DNA of 64,000 nt, taken from contig CAVPUC010000004.1 of the NCBI GenBank assembly GCA_963708865.1, forward strand, positions 186,001 to 250,000. The letters run 5' to 3'. This DNA comes from DAIDKA01 sp963708865. Lineage in GTDB: Bacteria > Pseudomonadota > Gammaproteobacteria > Steroidobacterales > Steroidobacteraceae. The position numbers and the translations under genes are program-made. Below, one piece after another: positions 1 through 9,192 of this stretch. The notes under the pieces are model-generated. The model was given only the letters and a program-made list of their open reading frames with translations. It did no database searches and had not been told where the DNA came from. The stretch's first letter is position 1. Every line of letters starts with the position of its first letter.

Positions 1-34
1 GGTCTAGAAGGTCAGTTAGCGGGAATCAGCGCAG

Positions 35-1780
35 CTACTGAAGCAACCCAAACACCCCGACACTGTTGGTACTTGCAGCGAAGACCTTTCCGTCTGCGAT
101 TGTCGGTGCAATGAACTTGTTTCCCGCACCGAACTGGTCACGTCCATTTGCTGCCTGATTGCTGTTGTACAACTCGTGCGCCAGGTTCGTGGCGTCATAG
201 GCATGGAGCACGGCGGGTGTCACATTTTCATATGCCCACACGATGGCGTTGGAGGTGCCATTCGCCGAAACTACCGGTGAGGTCCCAGGGTAGCCAAATT
301 GATTAGCCGATTGTGAAGTGGCTGAACTGGACAACAGTGCGTTCGTCACTGAAAAAGCCTTGAGCGTGCCATAGCAGACGCCGTAATAGACCACTCCATT
401 GAAATACGCAGGCGTCGAAAAGATGCCATTCTCCTAGCGCACCGTCGAGTTCTTGCCAGATGTTGTTGGCGGCTGGGGCTGAATTTCCCCAGTGAATCAC
501 GGCTGACGATATACATGATTGTGTCCTTGCCGGCGCCAACCGCCAGATGCTGCACCGTTCCCGTGGAATCGGTCAGGTCAGGAAGTAGCATAATTCCGCC
601 TGAACCCAGATCCTGATCGGCTGCGGATTCGGCTACGACGTTCGTCATGGCGAAGTAGTCAGCAACAGCCAGACCGGCCCCACTTGTCGATAATTTCACA
701 AAAGAGTTTCCGTAATCGCCGCCGTTCGGAAAGCCGTTGGCATCAAGAGTAGTCTCAAATGCGCCATTTCCCGTCAGTAAATAGACATTGCCTGCCGAGT
801 CCGCCGCCGGGCCGCCGCCGCTCATCCAGATCGCGCCGCTGCTGTGGTTGATGTTGGCGACACCGGTTTGCGCCAGCGTGGCCTCGCTATAGGCCATTAC
901 CCAGCCGCCATAGAGAACGGTGTCGCAATGCGACGTCCAGCTGGTGTAGACCGTACCATTCTGCAGCAGCAGTGCCGCGCGCTCCTCATATTGTCCGGGT
1001 ACGAAATTCGTGGCCGTGATTTCTTTGCCGGACTGTTGTCAATTCCGCCCCGGTCGTTACATCCAACGCATGCAAACGGTGGTGGTAATTGCCGGAGCCA
1101 TCCTTCGTCATGCCGACAACGAATATCGTCCCATGGGCGCCGGCATTCCGGTCAATAACTGGTGTCGAGGTGATGCCGATCTGTGGGGTCACCTGACCGC
1201 AACCATGCGTATCGCTAGTCGTTTCGCCAGCCCCGATCATGGAGGCGGTCCAGAGTATTGAGCCCGTATCTGAGTCAAAGGCATATACGGAGTCGTTTTC
1301 TGTCGCGATGAACACGACATTGTGGCTCGAACCCGCAACTGTCAACTGTGACAAGTACAGAGGCTGCGCATCGACCTTACCGTCCACAGACAGATTGCGC
1401 AGCAGGCCAAACGTTGATGAATTGACATTGGCAGTTGTGAGCACGGACTCCGTGGCGTTACGGCCCGTACGCTGTGCGTCATACTTGTAGGTGACCACGT
1501 CTGTGCCTGCCGGCGTTGGGGCGGGCGTTGTAGGTGTCGTTGGCGAGGTGGGAGTTGTGGGCGTCGTGGGGGTGGTGGGGGTCGTGGGCGTGGTGGGCGT
1601 CGTCGGAGTAGTCGGTGTCGTCGGCGTGGTGGGAGTCGTTAGTGCTGGAGGTGTCGTCAACGTCGCGGGAGCGGTTGGCGATGTCGTGTCCGCAGCCGCC
1701 GCAGTGGTTGCCGCAACGGTTGCTGTCGTTCCGGAACTAATTGACGACCCGCTACCACAGGCGGCCAAAGTCCCAAGCAT
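35..1780 (-). pseudogene. PQQ-repeat beta-propeller lipoprotein, frame broken
   Basis: This is one gene read in three frames. The N-terminal piece (to about 986) starts with a short hydrophobic stretch and a lipobox-like LAAC, then a long Thr-Pro linker, then outer-propeller sequence such as YAFDSDTGSILW and LHALDVTTGAE. The middle piece (about 346-1000) has AGNVYLLTGNGAF, and the last piece (to 35) has VYYGVCYGTLKAFSV and ends FGLLQ. The YAFD-TG-LW pattern is typical of PQQ-type propeller blades found in surface or periplasmic proteins. Frame changes are needed near 1000 and again near 430-490. The leader before the lipobox is unusually short, so the true start may lie further upstream. It could be a real pseudogene or a gene with sequence errors; the family call is fairly safe, the function is not known. 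Confidence 0.6.
1525..1650 (-). repeat. Thr-Pro codon repeat (9-bp period)
   Basis: The reverse strand encodes about a dozen Thr-Pro-Thr/Thr-Thr-Pro triplets in the linker of the lipoprotein. The third codon positions vary, so the repeat is protein-level low complexity rather than a recent exact expansion. It probably acts as a rigid spacer between the lipid anchor and the propeller. Confidence 0.8.
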
Positions 1781-2256
1781 AACGACTCATTAGCATCAAC
1801 GCTCTGTTTGCACGGGCGCGATTGCATACAAGTAAACATATTGGAGTCACCGAACGCGGAGATGTATTAAGGATTGCAGAGGCCGCCGCATATGTACATA
1901 AGTCGGCAATTCGCGACGATATGTAGGACTGCGGCCCCTTGCTTTTTTTGACCAGATTGCGCTGGGCCGTGGGCACGATAATCGGCCACGCGTTATCCGC
2001 TCGGTAATCGGAGAGTCGCGCGATTTGCGAAATTCCCCTTCATCCGCGCCGCGCTGCCATGGATGTGGAAGCGCGCTGCCATGAATGGCCGCGGCAACGT
2101 CATACTCCGCCTCTTATCCGCCATACCGTTTTCGCCGGTCGCCCACTAGAAGCGATCTTGGCGACTTTTCGGGTGGCGATTGTCACGGGTTAGTGGTCCA
2201 ATGCGCGGCTCTTTTGAAACCCGTGCGCGTAATGGAAAACGGGACAATCCGGCGCC
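1781..2256. other. intergenic region, no gene seen
   Basis: This gap between the divergent lipoprotein and the ABC permease has no frame with convincing coding character. It must hold both promoters. A short direct repeat, GCGCGCTGCCATG and a near copy, occurs around 2049-2085. Confidence 0.5.
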
Positions 2257-3978
2257 ATGAAGAGAATCGAACCTTTTGCGTTTGTACGCGATGTGGCCAC
2301 GCGCTGGGATGCGGTCGCGCTGGTCATTGTCCTGGGCCTGCTGGTGGCGCTTGGGGAGGCCAGCCGCGGTCTTCTGGAACCTCTGGCCAAGCTCAAGGCT
2401 ACCCCGCTGTCTCTGGACCCTTCACAGCTGCCTTTCTATGCAGCCCGCACCACACTGCGGATGTTCGCGGCGCTCGGCCTGTCGCTGATATTCACGTTCA
2501 CGTATGCCACGTGGGCCGCGAAAAGTCCCCGCGCCGGAAAGCTTCTGGTCCCGATTCTGGACATTCTGCAGTCCGTACCCATCCTCAGCTTCATCTCGAT
2601 CACGGTCGTGTTCTTCATGTCCCTGGCACCGGGACGGGTGCTCGGCGCGGAGTTCGTGGCAATTTTTGCCATCTTCACCAGTCAGGCCTGGAACATGGCC
2701 TTCAGCTTCTACCAATCGCTGCGCACCGTGCCCTATGAACTGCGCGAAGCCGCCCGCTCCTTCCACCTGAGCGGCTGGATGACGTTCTGGCAGGTCGAGG
2801 TGCCCTTTTCTCTGCCGGGCCTGATCTGGAACACCATGATGTCAATGTCGGGTGGCTGGTTCTTCGTGGTGGCCTCCGAGGCGCTCACGGTGGGCCATAC
2901 CTCCCTGGCCCTGCCGGGCATCGGCTCCTATATCGCCGTGGCGATCCAGCAGCGCAATCTGGCGGCTATCGGCTGGGCCATCGCCGCCATGCTCGTCGTG
3001 ATTCTGTTGTACGACCAGCTGCTGTTCCGGCCGCTGGTGGCCTGGGCGGACCGGTTGAAGTTCGAGCAGGAGGCCACCGGCAGGCCGCCCATGTCATGGG
3101 CCCTGACCGTTATGCAGCGCTCGCGCCTGCTGTCCCTCATCACGGACAGCTTCTTTGGCGCGGTGCGCTGGAGCAGCTCCAAGCTGCCCATCGCGAAACC
3201 CCTCGCCACGCGGCAAGGCGCCTTGAAGGACAACACGCTGCGCGACCGGCTATTCCTCGTTCTGGTCGGCGGAATCGTCTCGTTGGGCCTGTGGCATATC
3301 GGCGCCAACCTCGTTGCCGATACCACCATCAAGGAGGCCCTGATGGTGTGTGGCCTGTCCTTGATCACCATGGTACGGGTGTTCGTATTCATCGCCATCG
3401 CCAGCCTGATCTGGGTACCCGTGGGCGTATGGGTGGGTCTGCGGCCGCGGATGATGGCATTCGCGCAGCCGGTGGCGCAATTCATGGCGGCTTTCCCGAC
3501 CAACCTGCTGTTCCCCCTCGTGGTCTACAGCATCGTACGCTGGAAGCTCACCCCGGACATCTGGCTAAGCCCGCTGATGATACTGGGAACCCAGTGGTAC
3601 ATCCTGTTCAACGTCATCGCGGGTGCCTCAGCGATTCCAGGCGAGCTGCGATACGCGGCTCAGAACTTTAACCTGCGCGGCTGGCAGTGGTGGAAGACCC
3701 TCGCCCTGCCTGCCGTATTCCCCTACTACGTGACCGGGGCAATCACCGCCTCGGGCGGCTCCTGGAACGCAGCCTTTGTGGCGGAGTACACCAGTTGGGG
3801 GTCGACCCAGGTCAAGGCGCACGGCATTGGCGCTTACCTTGCCGAGGCCAGCGCGGCCGGCAACTTCCATGGCATCGTTCTGGGCACGGTGACCATGTGC
3901 CTGTTCGTCGTCGTTATCAATCGTTTCTTCTGGCGGCCCTTGTACTATTACGCGGAGCGACGCTACCGGCTCGCTTAA
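2257..3978 (+). CDS. fused two-domain ABC permease, nitrate/sulfonate type
   Basis: An inner-membrane permease of 573 residues, twice the usual length, because two BPD-type permease domains are fused. Each half has about six hydrophobic segments and its own EAA coupling loop: ELREAARSFHLSGW at about residue 160 and GELRYAAQNFNLRGW at about residue 462. Such fusions let one chain form the whole membrane channel. It lies 9 bp before an ATPase gene and is surely co-transcribed with it. By family these pairs import nitrate, sulfonate, taurine or bicarbonate-like anions, but no periplasmic binding protein is encoded nearby, so the substrate is open. The start codon lacks a strong ribosome site, so a slightly later start is possible. 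Confidence 0.9.
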   Translation: MKRIEPFAFVRDVATRWDAVALVIVLGLLVALGEASRGLLEPLAKLKATPLSLDPSQLPFYAARTTLRMFAALGLSLIFTFTYATWAAKSPRAGKLLVPILDILQSVPILSFISITVVFFMSLAPGRVLGAEFVAIFAIFTSQAWNMAFSFYQSLRTVPYELREAARSFHLSGWMTFWQVEVPFSLPGLIWNTMMSMSGGWFFVVASEALTVGHTSLALPGIGSYIAVAIQQRNLAAIGWAIAAMLVVILLYDQLLFRPLVAWADRLKFEQEATGRPPMSWALTVMQRSRLLSLITDSFFGAVRWSSSKLPIAKPLATRQGALKDNTLRDRLFLVLVGGIVSLGLWHIGANLVADTTIKEALMVCGLSLITMVRVFVFIAIASLIWVPVGVWVGLRPRMMAFAQPVAQFMAAFPTNLLFPLVVYSIVRWKLTPDIWLSPLMILGTQWYILFNVIAGASAIPGELRYAAQNFNLRGWQWWKTLALPAVFPYYVTGAITASGGSWNAAFVAEYTSWGSTQVKAHGIGAYLAEASAAGNFHGIVLGTVTMCLFVVVINRFFWRPLYYYAERRYRLA

Positions 3979-3987
3979 AGGACCGTC

Positions 3988-5292
3988 ATGAACACCGCGC
4001 CCCTTTTGCAGGTCAAGGATGTGAGCAAGGCTTTTCCTAAGCCCGATGGCGAGGGACAACATGTCGTGCTCGAAGGCGTCAATCTCACCATTAATGAAGG
4101 TGAGATCGTCGGCCTGCTCGGCCGCTCCGGGTCCGGCAAATCCACGCTGTTGCGCTGTATTGCGGGGCTATCGAGTCCCTCCGGCGGGAGCCTATCGTAC
4201 CTGGGCGAGCCCATCGAGGGGCCCGCACACGGCATCTCGATGGTGTTCCAGAGCTTCGCGATTTTCCCCTGGCTGACGGTGTACGAAAATGTTGCGTTGG
4301 GCCTTGAAGCGCTGCACGTCTCCCCGCCGGAGATCCGGCGCCGCGCCTTGGCCGCCATCGACCTCATCGGGCTCGATGGCTTCGAATCCGCCTACCCGCG
4401 CGAGCTGTCGGGCGGCATGCGCCAGCGCGTGGGCTTTGCGCGGGCGCTGGTGGTGCATCCCAATATTCTCCTGATGGATGAGCCGTTCTCGGCGCTCGAC
4501 GTCCTGACGGCGGAAACATTGCGTACCGACTTCCTGGACCTGTGGACCGAAGGTCGCATGCCCATCAAAGGGGTGATCCTGGTCACCCACAACATCGAGG
4601 AGGCGGTACTCATGTGCGATCGCATCCTGGTGTTCGCGAGCAACCCGGGCCGTATCCTCACGGAGATCCGCGTCACGCTGCCCCAGCCGCGCAACCGTCT
4701 CGACCCCAGCTTCCGCGCGCTGGTGGAAAGCATTTACGTCGTGATGACCACACGCCTCGCCGGTGAGGCGCATACGCGCAACGAGCGCTTCCCGGGCTTA
4801 GGCATCGGTACCGTGCTGCCTCACGTTTCTTCCAACCTGCTGGCCGGCCTGATGGAGGCCGTCGCGGGAGCGCCCTTCTACGGCACCGCCGATCTGCCCA
4901 AGATCGCTTCGGACCTGCAGATGGAAATCGACGAACTGTTCCCGGTCGCCGAAACCCTGCAGATGATGCGTTTCGCCGAAGTGGCCGGTGGCGACATCCG
5001 CTTGACAGAAATCGGCAATTTATTCGCCAGTTCCGAACCGGACGAACGCAAGCGCATCTTCTCGCGCCAGTTGCTCAACTATGTGCCGCTCGCGGCTCAC
5101 ATCCGGCGGGTGCTGGACGAGCGGCCCACTCACGTTGCCCGAAAGAGCCGCTTCTCGGACGAGCTCGAGGACTACATGAGCGAGGATGACGCCGAACACA
5201 CATTGCGGGCGATGATCAGCCTAGGCCGTTACGCCGAGGCGTTCGCGTATGACGATGAAAACGCCTCATTCAGCCTTGAGAATCCTTCCTGA
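3988..5292 (+). CDS. ABC ATPase with AAA-associated C-terminal domain
   Basis: The energising subunit for the fused permease just upstream. Residues 1-260 form a standard nucleotide-binding domain: Walker A GRSGSGKST near 45, Q-loop MVFQSFAIFPW near 85, signature LSGGMRQR near 140, Walker B ILLMDEPF near 160 and the H-loop VTHN near 199. The remaining roughly 165 residues match the AAA-associated C-terminal domain found on a subset of nitrate/sulfonate-type ATPases, which is thought to be regulatory. The total of 434 residues agrees with that two-domain build. It is intact, and the AAAGGACCGTC stretch before the ATG is a good ribosome site. Confidence 0.92.
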   Translation: MNTAPLLQVKDVSKAFPKPDGEGQHVVLEGVNLTINEGEIVGLLGRSGSGKSTLLRCIAGLSSPSGGSLSYLGEPIEGPAHGISMVFQSFAIFPWLTVYENVALGLEALHVSPPEIRRRALAAIDLIGLDGFESAYPRELSGGMRQRVGFARALVVHPNILLMDEPFSALDVLTAETLRTDFLDLWTEGRMPIKGVILVTHNIEEAVLMCDRILVFASNPGRILTEIRVTLPQPRNRLDPSFRALVESIYVVMTTRLAGEAHTRNERFPGLGIGTVLPHVSSNLLAGLMEAVAGAPFYGTADLPKIASDLQMEIDELFPVAETLQMMRFAEVAGGDIRLTEIGNLFASSEPDERKRIFSRQLLNYVPLAAHIRRVLDERPTHVARKSRFSDELEDYMSEDDAEHTLRAMISLGRYAEAFAYDDENASFSLENPS

Positions 5293-5429
5293 CATTGGCC
5301 AAGGTGCCGAATGGCACTCAAGCTCCTTATATTTCAATACCTTAATTCTCTCGCATATCCGCGTGCGGACGTCACGCATTCTAATTATCGGTACAATGTA
5401 GGCACATACTTCTAGAGTCAGCCTCATTT

Positions 5430-6017
5430 ATGTATACGGATGCACAGGTAAGTATAAAAGCGCCTGGCGCGCCCGCAGCAGTAGATCCAACACGTAGTGG
5501 CCATGTCTCTGCCGATATTCCTGACTGGAGCAGGGAGTACAAACGACCGCTCTCGTGGAACCCGGGTCTGTCGATGCTCGCCAGCATTCGATCCTATCAA
5601 CGCCATTCGGGACGCCAAAACCCGTACAGCATGATCGTTAGGAAAGTGGCTATATTGCGCCACCGCTTTTGGAGTGCAGTCTGCGGCGCAAACATCGACA
5701 TCAATTGCCGAATCAGCGGCGGCTTGTTGATACCGCATCCGAACGGGATTGTAATATACAAGCACGCACGGATCGGACCGAACTGCCTGCTGCTCCAGCA
5801 AACGACGATAGGCACCAATGGCACTGAGGCATCCCCGACGTTGGATGGACATGTTGATGTCGGGGCTGGCGCCAAAATTCTGGGTGGCATCCGAGTGGGT
5901 GCCCACGCGAAGATCGGTGCAAATGCCGTTGTCCTTAAAGACGTTCCGCCGTTTGCGACGGCAGTCGGTGTACCCGCGAGAAATATCGCAGGACAACCGT
6001 ATCCATCGCCTGAATAA
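5430..6017 (+). CDS. serine O-acetyltransferase-like hexapeptide protein
   Basis: A 195-residue protein with a left-handed beta-helix of the serine acetyltransferase type. The fold is shown by hexapeptide turns such as IDINCRISGG, NGIVIYKHARIGPNC, VDVGAGAKILGGIRVGAHAKIGANAVV and the closing ATAVGVPARNI. The catalytic-type His-Pro (IPHPNGIVI) is present. CysE enzymes are longer (about 270 residues) and carry a larger helical N-terminus, so this is a short form, either a CysE-like enzyme or an acetyltransferase for sugars or polysaccharide. It starts 138 bp after the ABC ATPase and may be separate from that operon. No clear ribosome site precedes the ATG. Confidence 0.8.
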   Translation: MYTDAQVSIKAPGAPAAVDPTRSGHVSADIPDWSREYKRPLSWNPGLSMLASIRSYQRHSGRQNPYSMIVRKVAILRHRFWSAVCGANIDINCRISGGLLIPHPNGIVIYKHARIGPNCLLLQQTTIGTNGTEASPTLDGHVDVGAGAKILGGIRVGAHAKIGANAVVLKDVPPFATAVGVPARNIAGQPYPSPE

Positions 6018-6056
6018 GTTCAATCGCTCCGTACGGCCGTCCATCACGGATAGTGA

Positions 6057-6725
6057 CTAGATCCCAGGTCCGGCCGACCGCGGCGGCGCGGGAGGCGCCT
6101 CCTGCGCGGCAGGCGCAAGCGGTGCCGGCGTAACGACTACCGGGGGCACTGGGGGTACCGGCGGAGCCGGAGGCGCCGCGGAGGCGGCACCGCCCATTAC
6201 CCCTGGCATGGCCGGCACGCCCATATGTCCCTGCAGCTCACGCAACTGATCCATATTGATCTTGCCCGCAATGTTGACGATGGTCAGCTGCTGGGCCTTC
6301 TCAGCTACAATAAGTAAGCCACCATCTTCGGCGTTCTGACGCATATGGATCTCGACGCGTTCTCCCTTATCCCGCACCGAGACGATCTTCTTCCATCCCG
6401 GGACGTCGACTTGCGCTAGAACGCCTTCCACGGCTTGCTGCGAATACATGTCGGGCTTGTCAAAGGTGAAACTTCGCACGCTAATGGACTTCAATCCACT
6501 GACCACGCTCGACACATCATTGGCGGAATCACCGCCGCCTCCCGACCCCATGAAGTGAGAGGCCGACTTCAACATGTCGCCGTCGAGAGTGATGTCGACC
6601 GAATTGGTGGCCTTCTTCGCCAGATCGGCGAAGTCCGGTATTACCAGCTTTCCGGCCTGTGCCGCTGCCATGATTGGCAATAGACCGACTACCATCCACG
6701 CGCCGCGCCGCATTGTAAGACTCAT
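6057..6725 (-). CDS. DUF4252 secreted protein
   Basis: A 222-residue exported protein, third gene of an ECF sigma operon. The start is set by AGGAGAAC just upstream and by an ATGA overlap with the preceding stop. A signal peptide (MRRGAWMVVGLLPIMAAAQA) is followed by the DUF4252 core, in which LVIPDFADLAKKA and VDITLDGDMLK are typical family words. The last 50 residues are rich in Pro and Ala. DUF4252 proteins are often encoded beside ECF sigma/anti-sigma pairs; their role is not known, but the linkage suggests an envelope function sensed or served by this regulator. Confidence 0.85.
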   Translation of the reverse strand: MSLTMRRGAWMVVGLLPIMAAAQAGKLVIPDFADLAKKATNSVDITLDGDMLKSASHFMGSGGGGDSANDVSSVVSGLKSISVRSFTFDKPDMYSQQAVEGVLAQVDVPGWKKIVSVRDKGERVEIHMRQNAEDGGLLIVAEKAQQLTIVNIAGKINMDQLRELQGHMGVPAMPGVMGGAASAAPPAPPVPPVPPVVVTPAPLAPAAQEAPPAPPRSAGPGI

Positions 6726-7099
6726 AGTTTGTTCTCCTGTAACTGGTACTGTTCGATGCGCTGCTGCGTCTGGTCCAGCTGATCGCCGGTGATCTCCAGA
6801 GCCAGCAGCAACTGCATATGGGCGCGCGCCTGCTCGGCGCGTTGGGCGGCTCGCAGGTCTTGGAGCTGCCAACCCACTGCCAAGGCCACGACAATCGAGG
6901 CTGCCAGCGGCAGCGCCATCGAATATAGCCGGCGGGTAACCGGGAAGGTTTTACGAGGGTCTGCGCGCGGCGTCAGCGCGGCTGTGGCGAGCCGCCCCTG
7001 CAGTGCCAATATGAAGTCCGGACCCGGATCCACGGGCCGCAGGCTCGCCTGCAGTGCCCTCTCGAGGCTATCGCTGGGCTTCCAATCTCCGGAATTCAT
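6722..7099 (-). CDS. anti-sigma-like single-pass membrane protein
   Basis: A 125-residue protein between the sigma factor and the DUF4252 gene. It has a charged N-terminal cytoplasmic part of about 55 residues, one membrane segment (SMALPLAASIVVALAVGW) and a helical C-terminal part rich in Gln, Arg and Glu. That topology and position fit an anti-sigma factor, but I see no HxxxCxxC zinc motif, so it would be a non-ZAS type. The start is fixed by an ATGA overlap with the sigma gene, and the end overlaps the next gene in the same way, so the three are translationally coupled. Confidence 0.7.
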   Translation of the reverse strand: MNSGDWKPSDSLERALQASLRPVDPGPDFILALQGRLATAALTPRADPRKTFPVTRRLYSMALPLAASIVVALAVGWQLQDLRAAQRAEQARAHMQLLLALEITGDQLDQTQQRIEQYQLQENKL

Positions 7100-7683
7100 C
7101 GGGTCATCTCCAGTCCCTGCCAGCGCAGCCAATCCAATGATCGGCGCAGGTGGCTCTTCACGGTGTTGAGGGGTAGATCAAGGGTGGCTGCGATATCCAG
7201 CGGATCGAGATCCTCCTGGAATCGCAGCACCAATACTGCGCGCGGGATTTCCGGCAGGCGCAGCAGCAAGGCCCGTAATGTCCGATGAAACAGCGGATCG
7301 CCGCTTGGGTCTTCGACCGGAACCTCCAGCATTAAGAGGTCCATGGTTACGGACTGCGGCCTCCGGGCGCGACCGCGCAAGAGATCAATGGAGCGGTGCG
7401 TCACGGTACGGCAAACCCAATGCCGCACGTGGGCCGCCGACTCAAGGTTGCGTAGCTGACCATATAATCCCAGAAAAGTATCCTGGGCCAGCTCCTCGGC
7501 ATCCTCGCGCCGCCCCGTCATTCGCAGGGCAAGACTGAATACCCGCGCCTGATGGCATCGGACCAGGCGTACAAAGGCCCCCGAATCGCCCGCACGGGCG
7601 GCAACGAAGTCGCTATCCGCCTCCTCTCCAGCGGGCTCGGCTTGCAGCGAGGACAAATCGAGGGTCAATGACGTGGTGCTCAC
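7096..7683 (-). CDS. ECF-family RNA polymerase sigma factor
   Basis: A 195-residue extracytoplasmic-function sigma factor. Region 2 is seen in RVFSLALRMTGRREDAEELA followed by QDTFLGLY, which binds core polymerase and the -10 element. Region 4 is seen in IPRAVLVLRFQEDLDPLDIA and LPLNTVKSHLRRSLDWLR, the helix-turn-helix for the -35. A hydrophilic linker lies between. It heads a three-gene operon with a putative anti-sigma and a DUF4252 protein, the usual arrangement for an envelope-responsive regulator that also controls its own operon. Confidence 0.9.
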   Translation of the reverse strand: MSTTSLTLDLSSLQAEPAGEEADSDFVAARAGDSGAFVRLVRCHQARVFSLALRMTGRREDAEELAQDTFLGLYGQLRNLESAAHVRHWVCRTVTHRSIDLLRGRARRPQSVTMDLLMLEVPVEDPSGDPLFHRTLRALLLRLPEIPRAVLVLRFQEDLDPLDIAATLDLPLNTVKSHLRRSLDWLRWQGLEMTR

Positions 7684-7795
7684 AGAGTCTATATACGCCT
7701 GGGAGACCGGGATCAGGTGCAGGCGATGCGAATCTTCGGGCCCGGCCTAGGGCTCCGCCCAGGGTAGAGCGGAAAGTCTGTTTCCGATTCGTCTA

Positions 7796-9133
7796 TTAAG
7801 GAACGTTCAAGGCGAGCTGCGGCGCGCGGGCCATTTTGATTGGCGCACTCTCGGGCATGAGCATCAACGCGATCTGGCCGATCGCGACAGCTCCGGTGAG
7901 GTACCACGCGGGCGCGACCGGATTGCCCGTGACGTGAAGGAGCCAGGTCACGACCAACTGCGTGGTGCCGCCAAACGCGGCAATGGCGAGCGAGTAAGTA
8001 ATGCCGAAGCCACTGCCACGGATCGATTTTGGCAGGCTCTCCGCGAGGCCCGCATAGAACGATCCATTGGCGATGACGGCCATCGCATTCAGATAAGTCA
8101 TGCCTGTGATGAACGCAAATGTCGAGCCAGTGGCCGCGATCCAGGCGAAGGTCGGATAAATGAGCACCAGGAACAGCAGGTTGCCCCAGATGTTAATCGG
8201 TCGGCGTCCGTACCGGTCGGACAACCACCCCGCAAATAGGATGACGGGAATTCCAAGCAGGTTGCCGCTTGTTTCAGCAATGAATCCCACCCGGGCGCTC
8301 AAGTGCATCGTGGCCTGCGCATAGGTGACGACATAGTCGAAAATATAGGTGCCGATCGTCCCGGAGGCCAAATAGCCCAATCCACAGGCGAAGATCCGCC
8401 AGTGGCGGCGTGCCAAGCGAAGTCGGGATTCGCCTTTGACCGCCGATGCGGCAGGCCGAGCCTCCGGCGTGTGCAGCGTTTCGGGAAGACTGCTGCGCAG
8501 CCACAGACCAAAAGGTACCGTGATGGCACCGAGCAGGAACGCGATGCGCCAACCGTACGCATCAAGCAACTCCGCCGGCATCCAGGCAGTGAGCGCCACA
8601 CCGACCAGACCGCCGGCCATGACGGCAATATTCTGACTAGCGCCCTGCCAGGAGACGACCAGGCCGCGGTTCTCGGGCGCCGCCGCCTCGGTCAGATAGG
8701 CCGTGTTGGAGCCGATTTCGCCGCCTAGGGAGAAACCTTGCACCATGCGCGCGACAATCGCGAGAATCGGTGCGGCAACGCCGATCATGGCGTACCCGGG
8801 AATCACGGCCATGCCGACAATCGCGCAGCCCATGAGTACGAAACACAACATCATGGCTGACCGTCGCCCGGCGCGATCGGCATAGTTGCCAATCACGAAG
8901 GCACCCAGAGGGCGGGTCACGAACCCGGCACCGAAAGTCGCCAATGACAGCATCAAACTGCCATAGGCGGTCCGTGCAGGAAAAAACGCGTGGCCAATTT
9001 GGATCGAGAAGAACGCGTAGGTCACGAAATCGTAGAACTCGAGGGCATTGCCGACGGTTACGGCGATGATGTGCCGCCGCTGCATTTTCGGCTTGGCCAG
9101 GACCACCTCGGTGGGTTCGATGCTACTGGTCAA
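7796..9133 (-). CDS. MFS transporter, metabolite:H+ symporter type
   Basis: A 445-residue, 12-segment inner-membrane carrier. The N-terminal GNALEFYDFVTYAFF, the loop 2-3 motif with GNYADRAGRR and the segment GFSLGGEIGSNTAYL are typical of the MHS subfamily, which imports organic acids such as citrate, alpha-ketoglutarate or shikimate together with protons. The second-half loop DRYGRRP repeats the MFS signature. The gene is intact and stands alone. An insertion sequence lies 60 bp upstream of its start, so its native promoter may have been displaced or replaced. Confidence 0.88.
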   Translation of the reverse strand: MTSSIEPTEVVLAKPKMQRRHIIAVTVGNALEFYDFVTYAFFSIQIGHAFFPARTAYGSLMLSLATFGAGFVTRPLGAFVIGNYADRAGRRSAMMLCFVLMGCAIVGMAVIPGYAMIGVAAPILAIVARMVQGFSLGGEIGSNTAYLTEAAAPENRGLVVSWQGASQNIAVMAGGLVGVALTAWMPAELLDAYGWRIAFLLGAITVPFGLWLRSSLPETLHTPEARPAASAVKGESRLRLARRHWRIFACGLGYLASGTIGTYIFDYVVTYAQATMHLSARVGFIAETSGNLLGIPVILFAGWLSDRYGRRPINIWGNLLFLVLIYPTFAWIAATGSTFAFITGMTYLNAMAVIANGSFYAGLAESLPKSIRGSGFGITYSLAIAAFGGTTQLVVTWLLHVTGNPVAPAWYLTGAVAIGQIALMLMPESAPIKMARAPQLALNVP

Positions 9134-9192
9134 TACGGTCTCGATTGATTACCGCTACGGGATACGTTGTACAAACCGTAGCGAATAGCTAA

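Noticed and set aside
1525..1650. CRISPR-like or satellite array
   Set aside because: The short period is a codon repeat for Thr-Pro inside a gene; there are no spacers or conserved 25-40 bp repeats. No CRISPR array was seen anywhere in the window.
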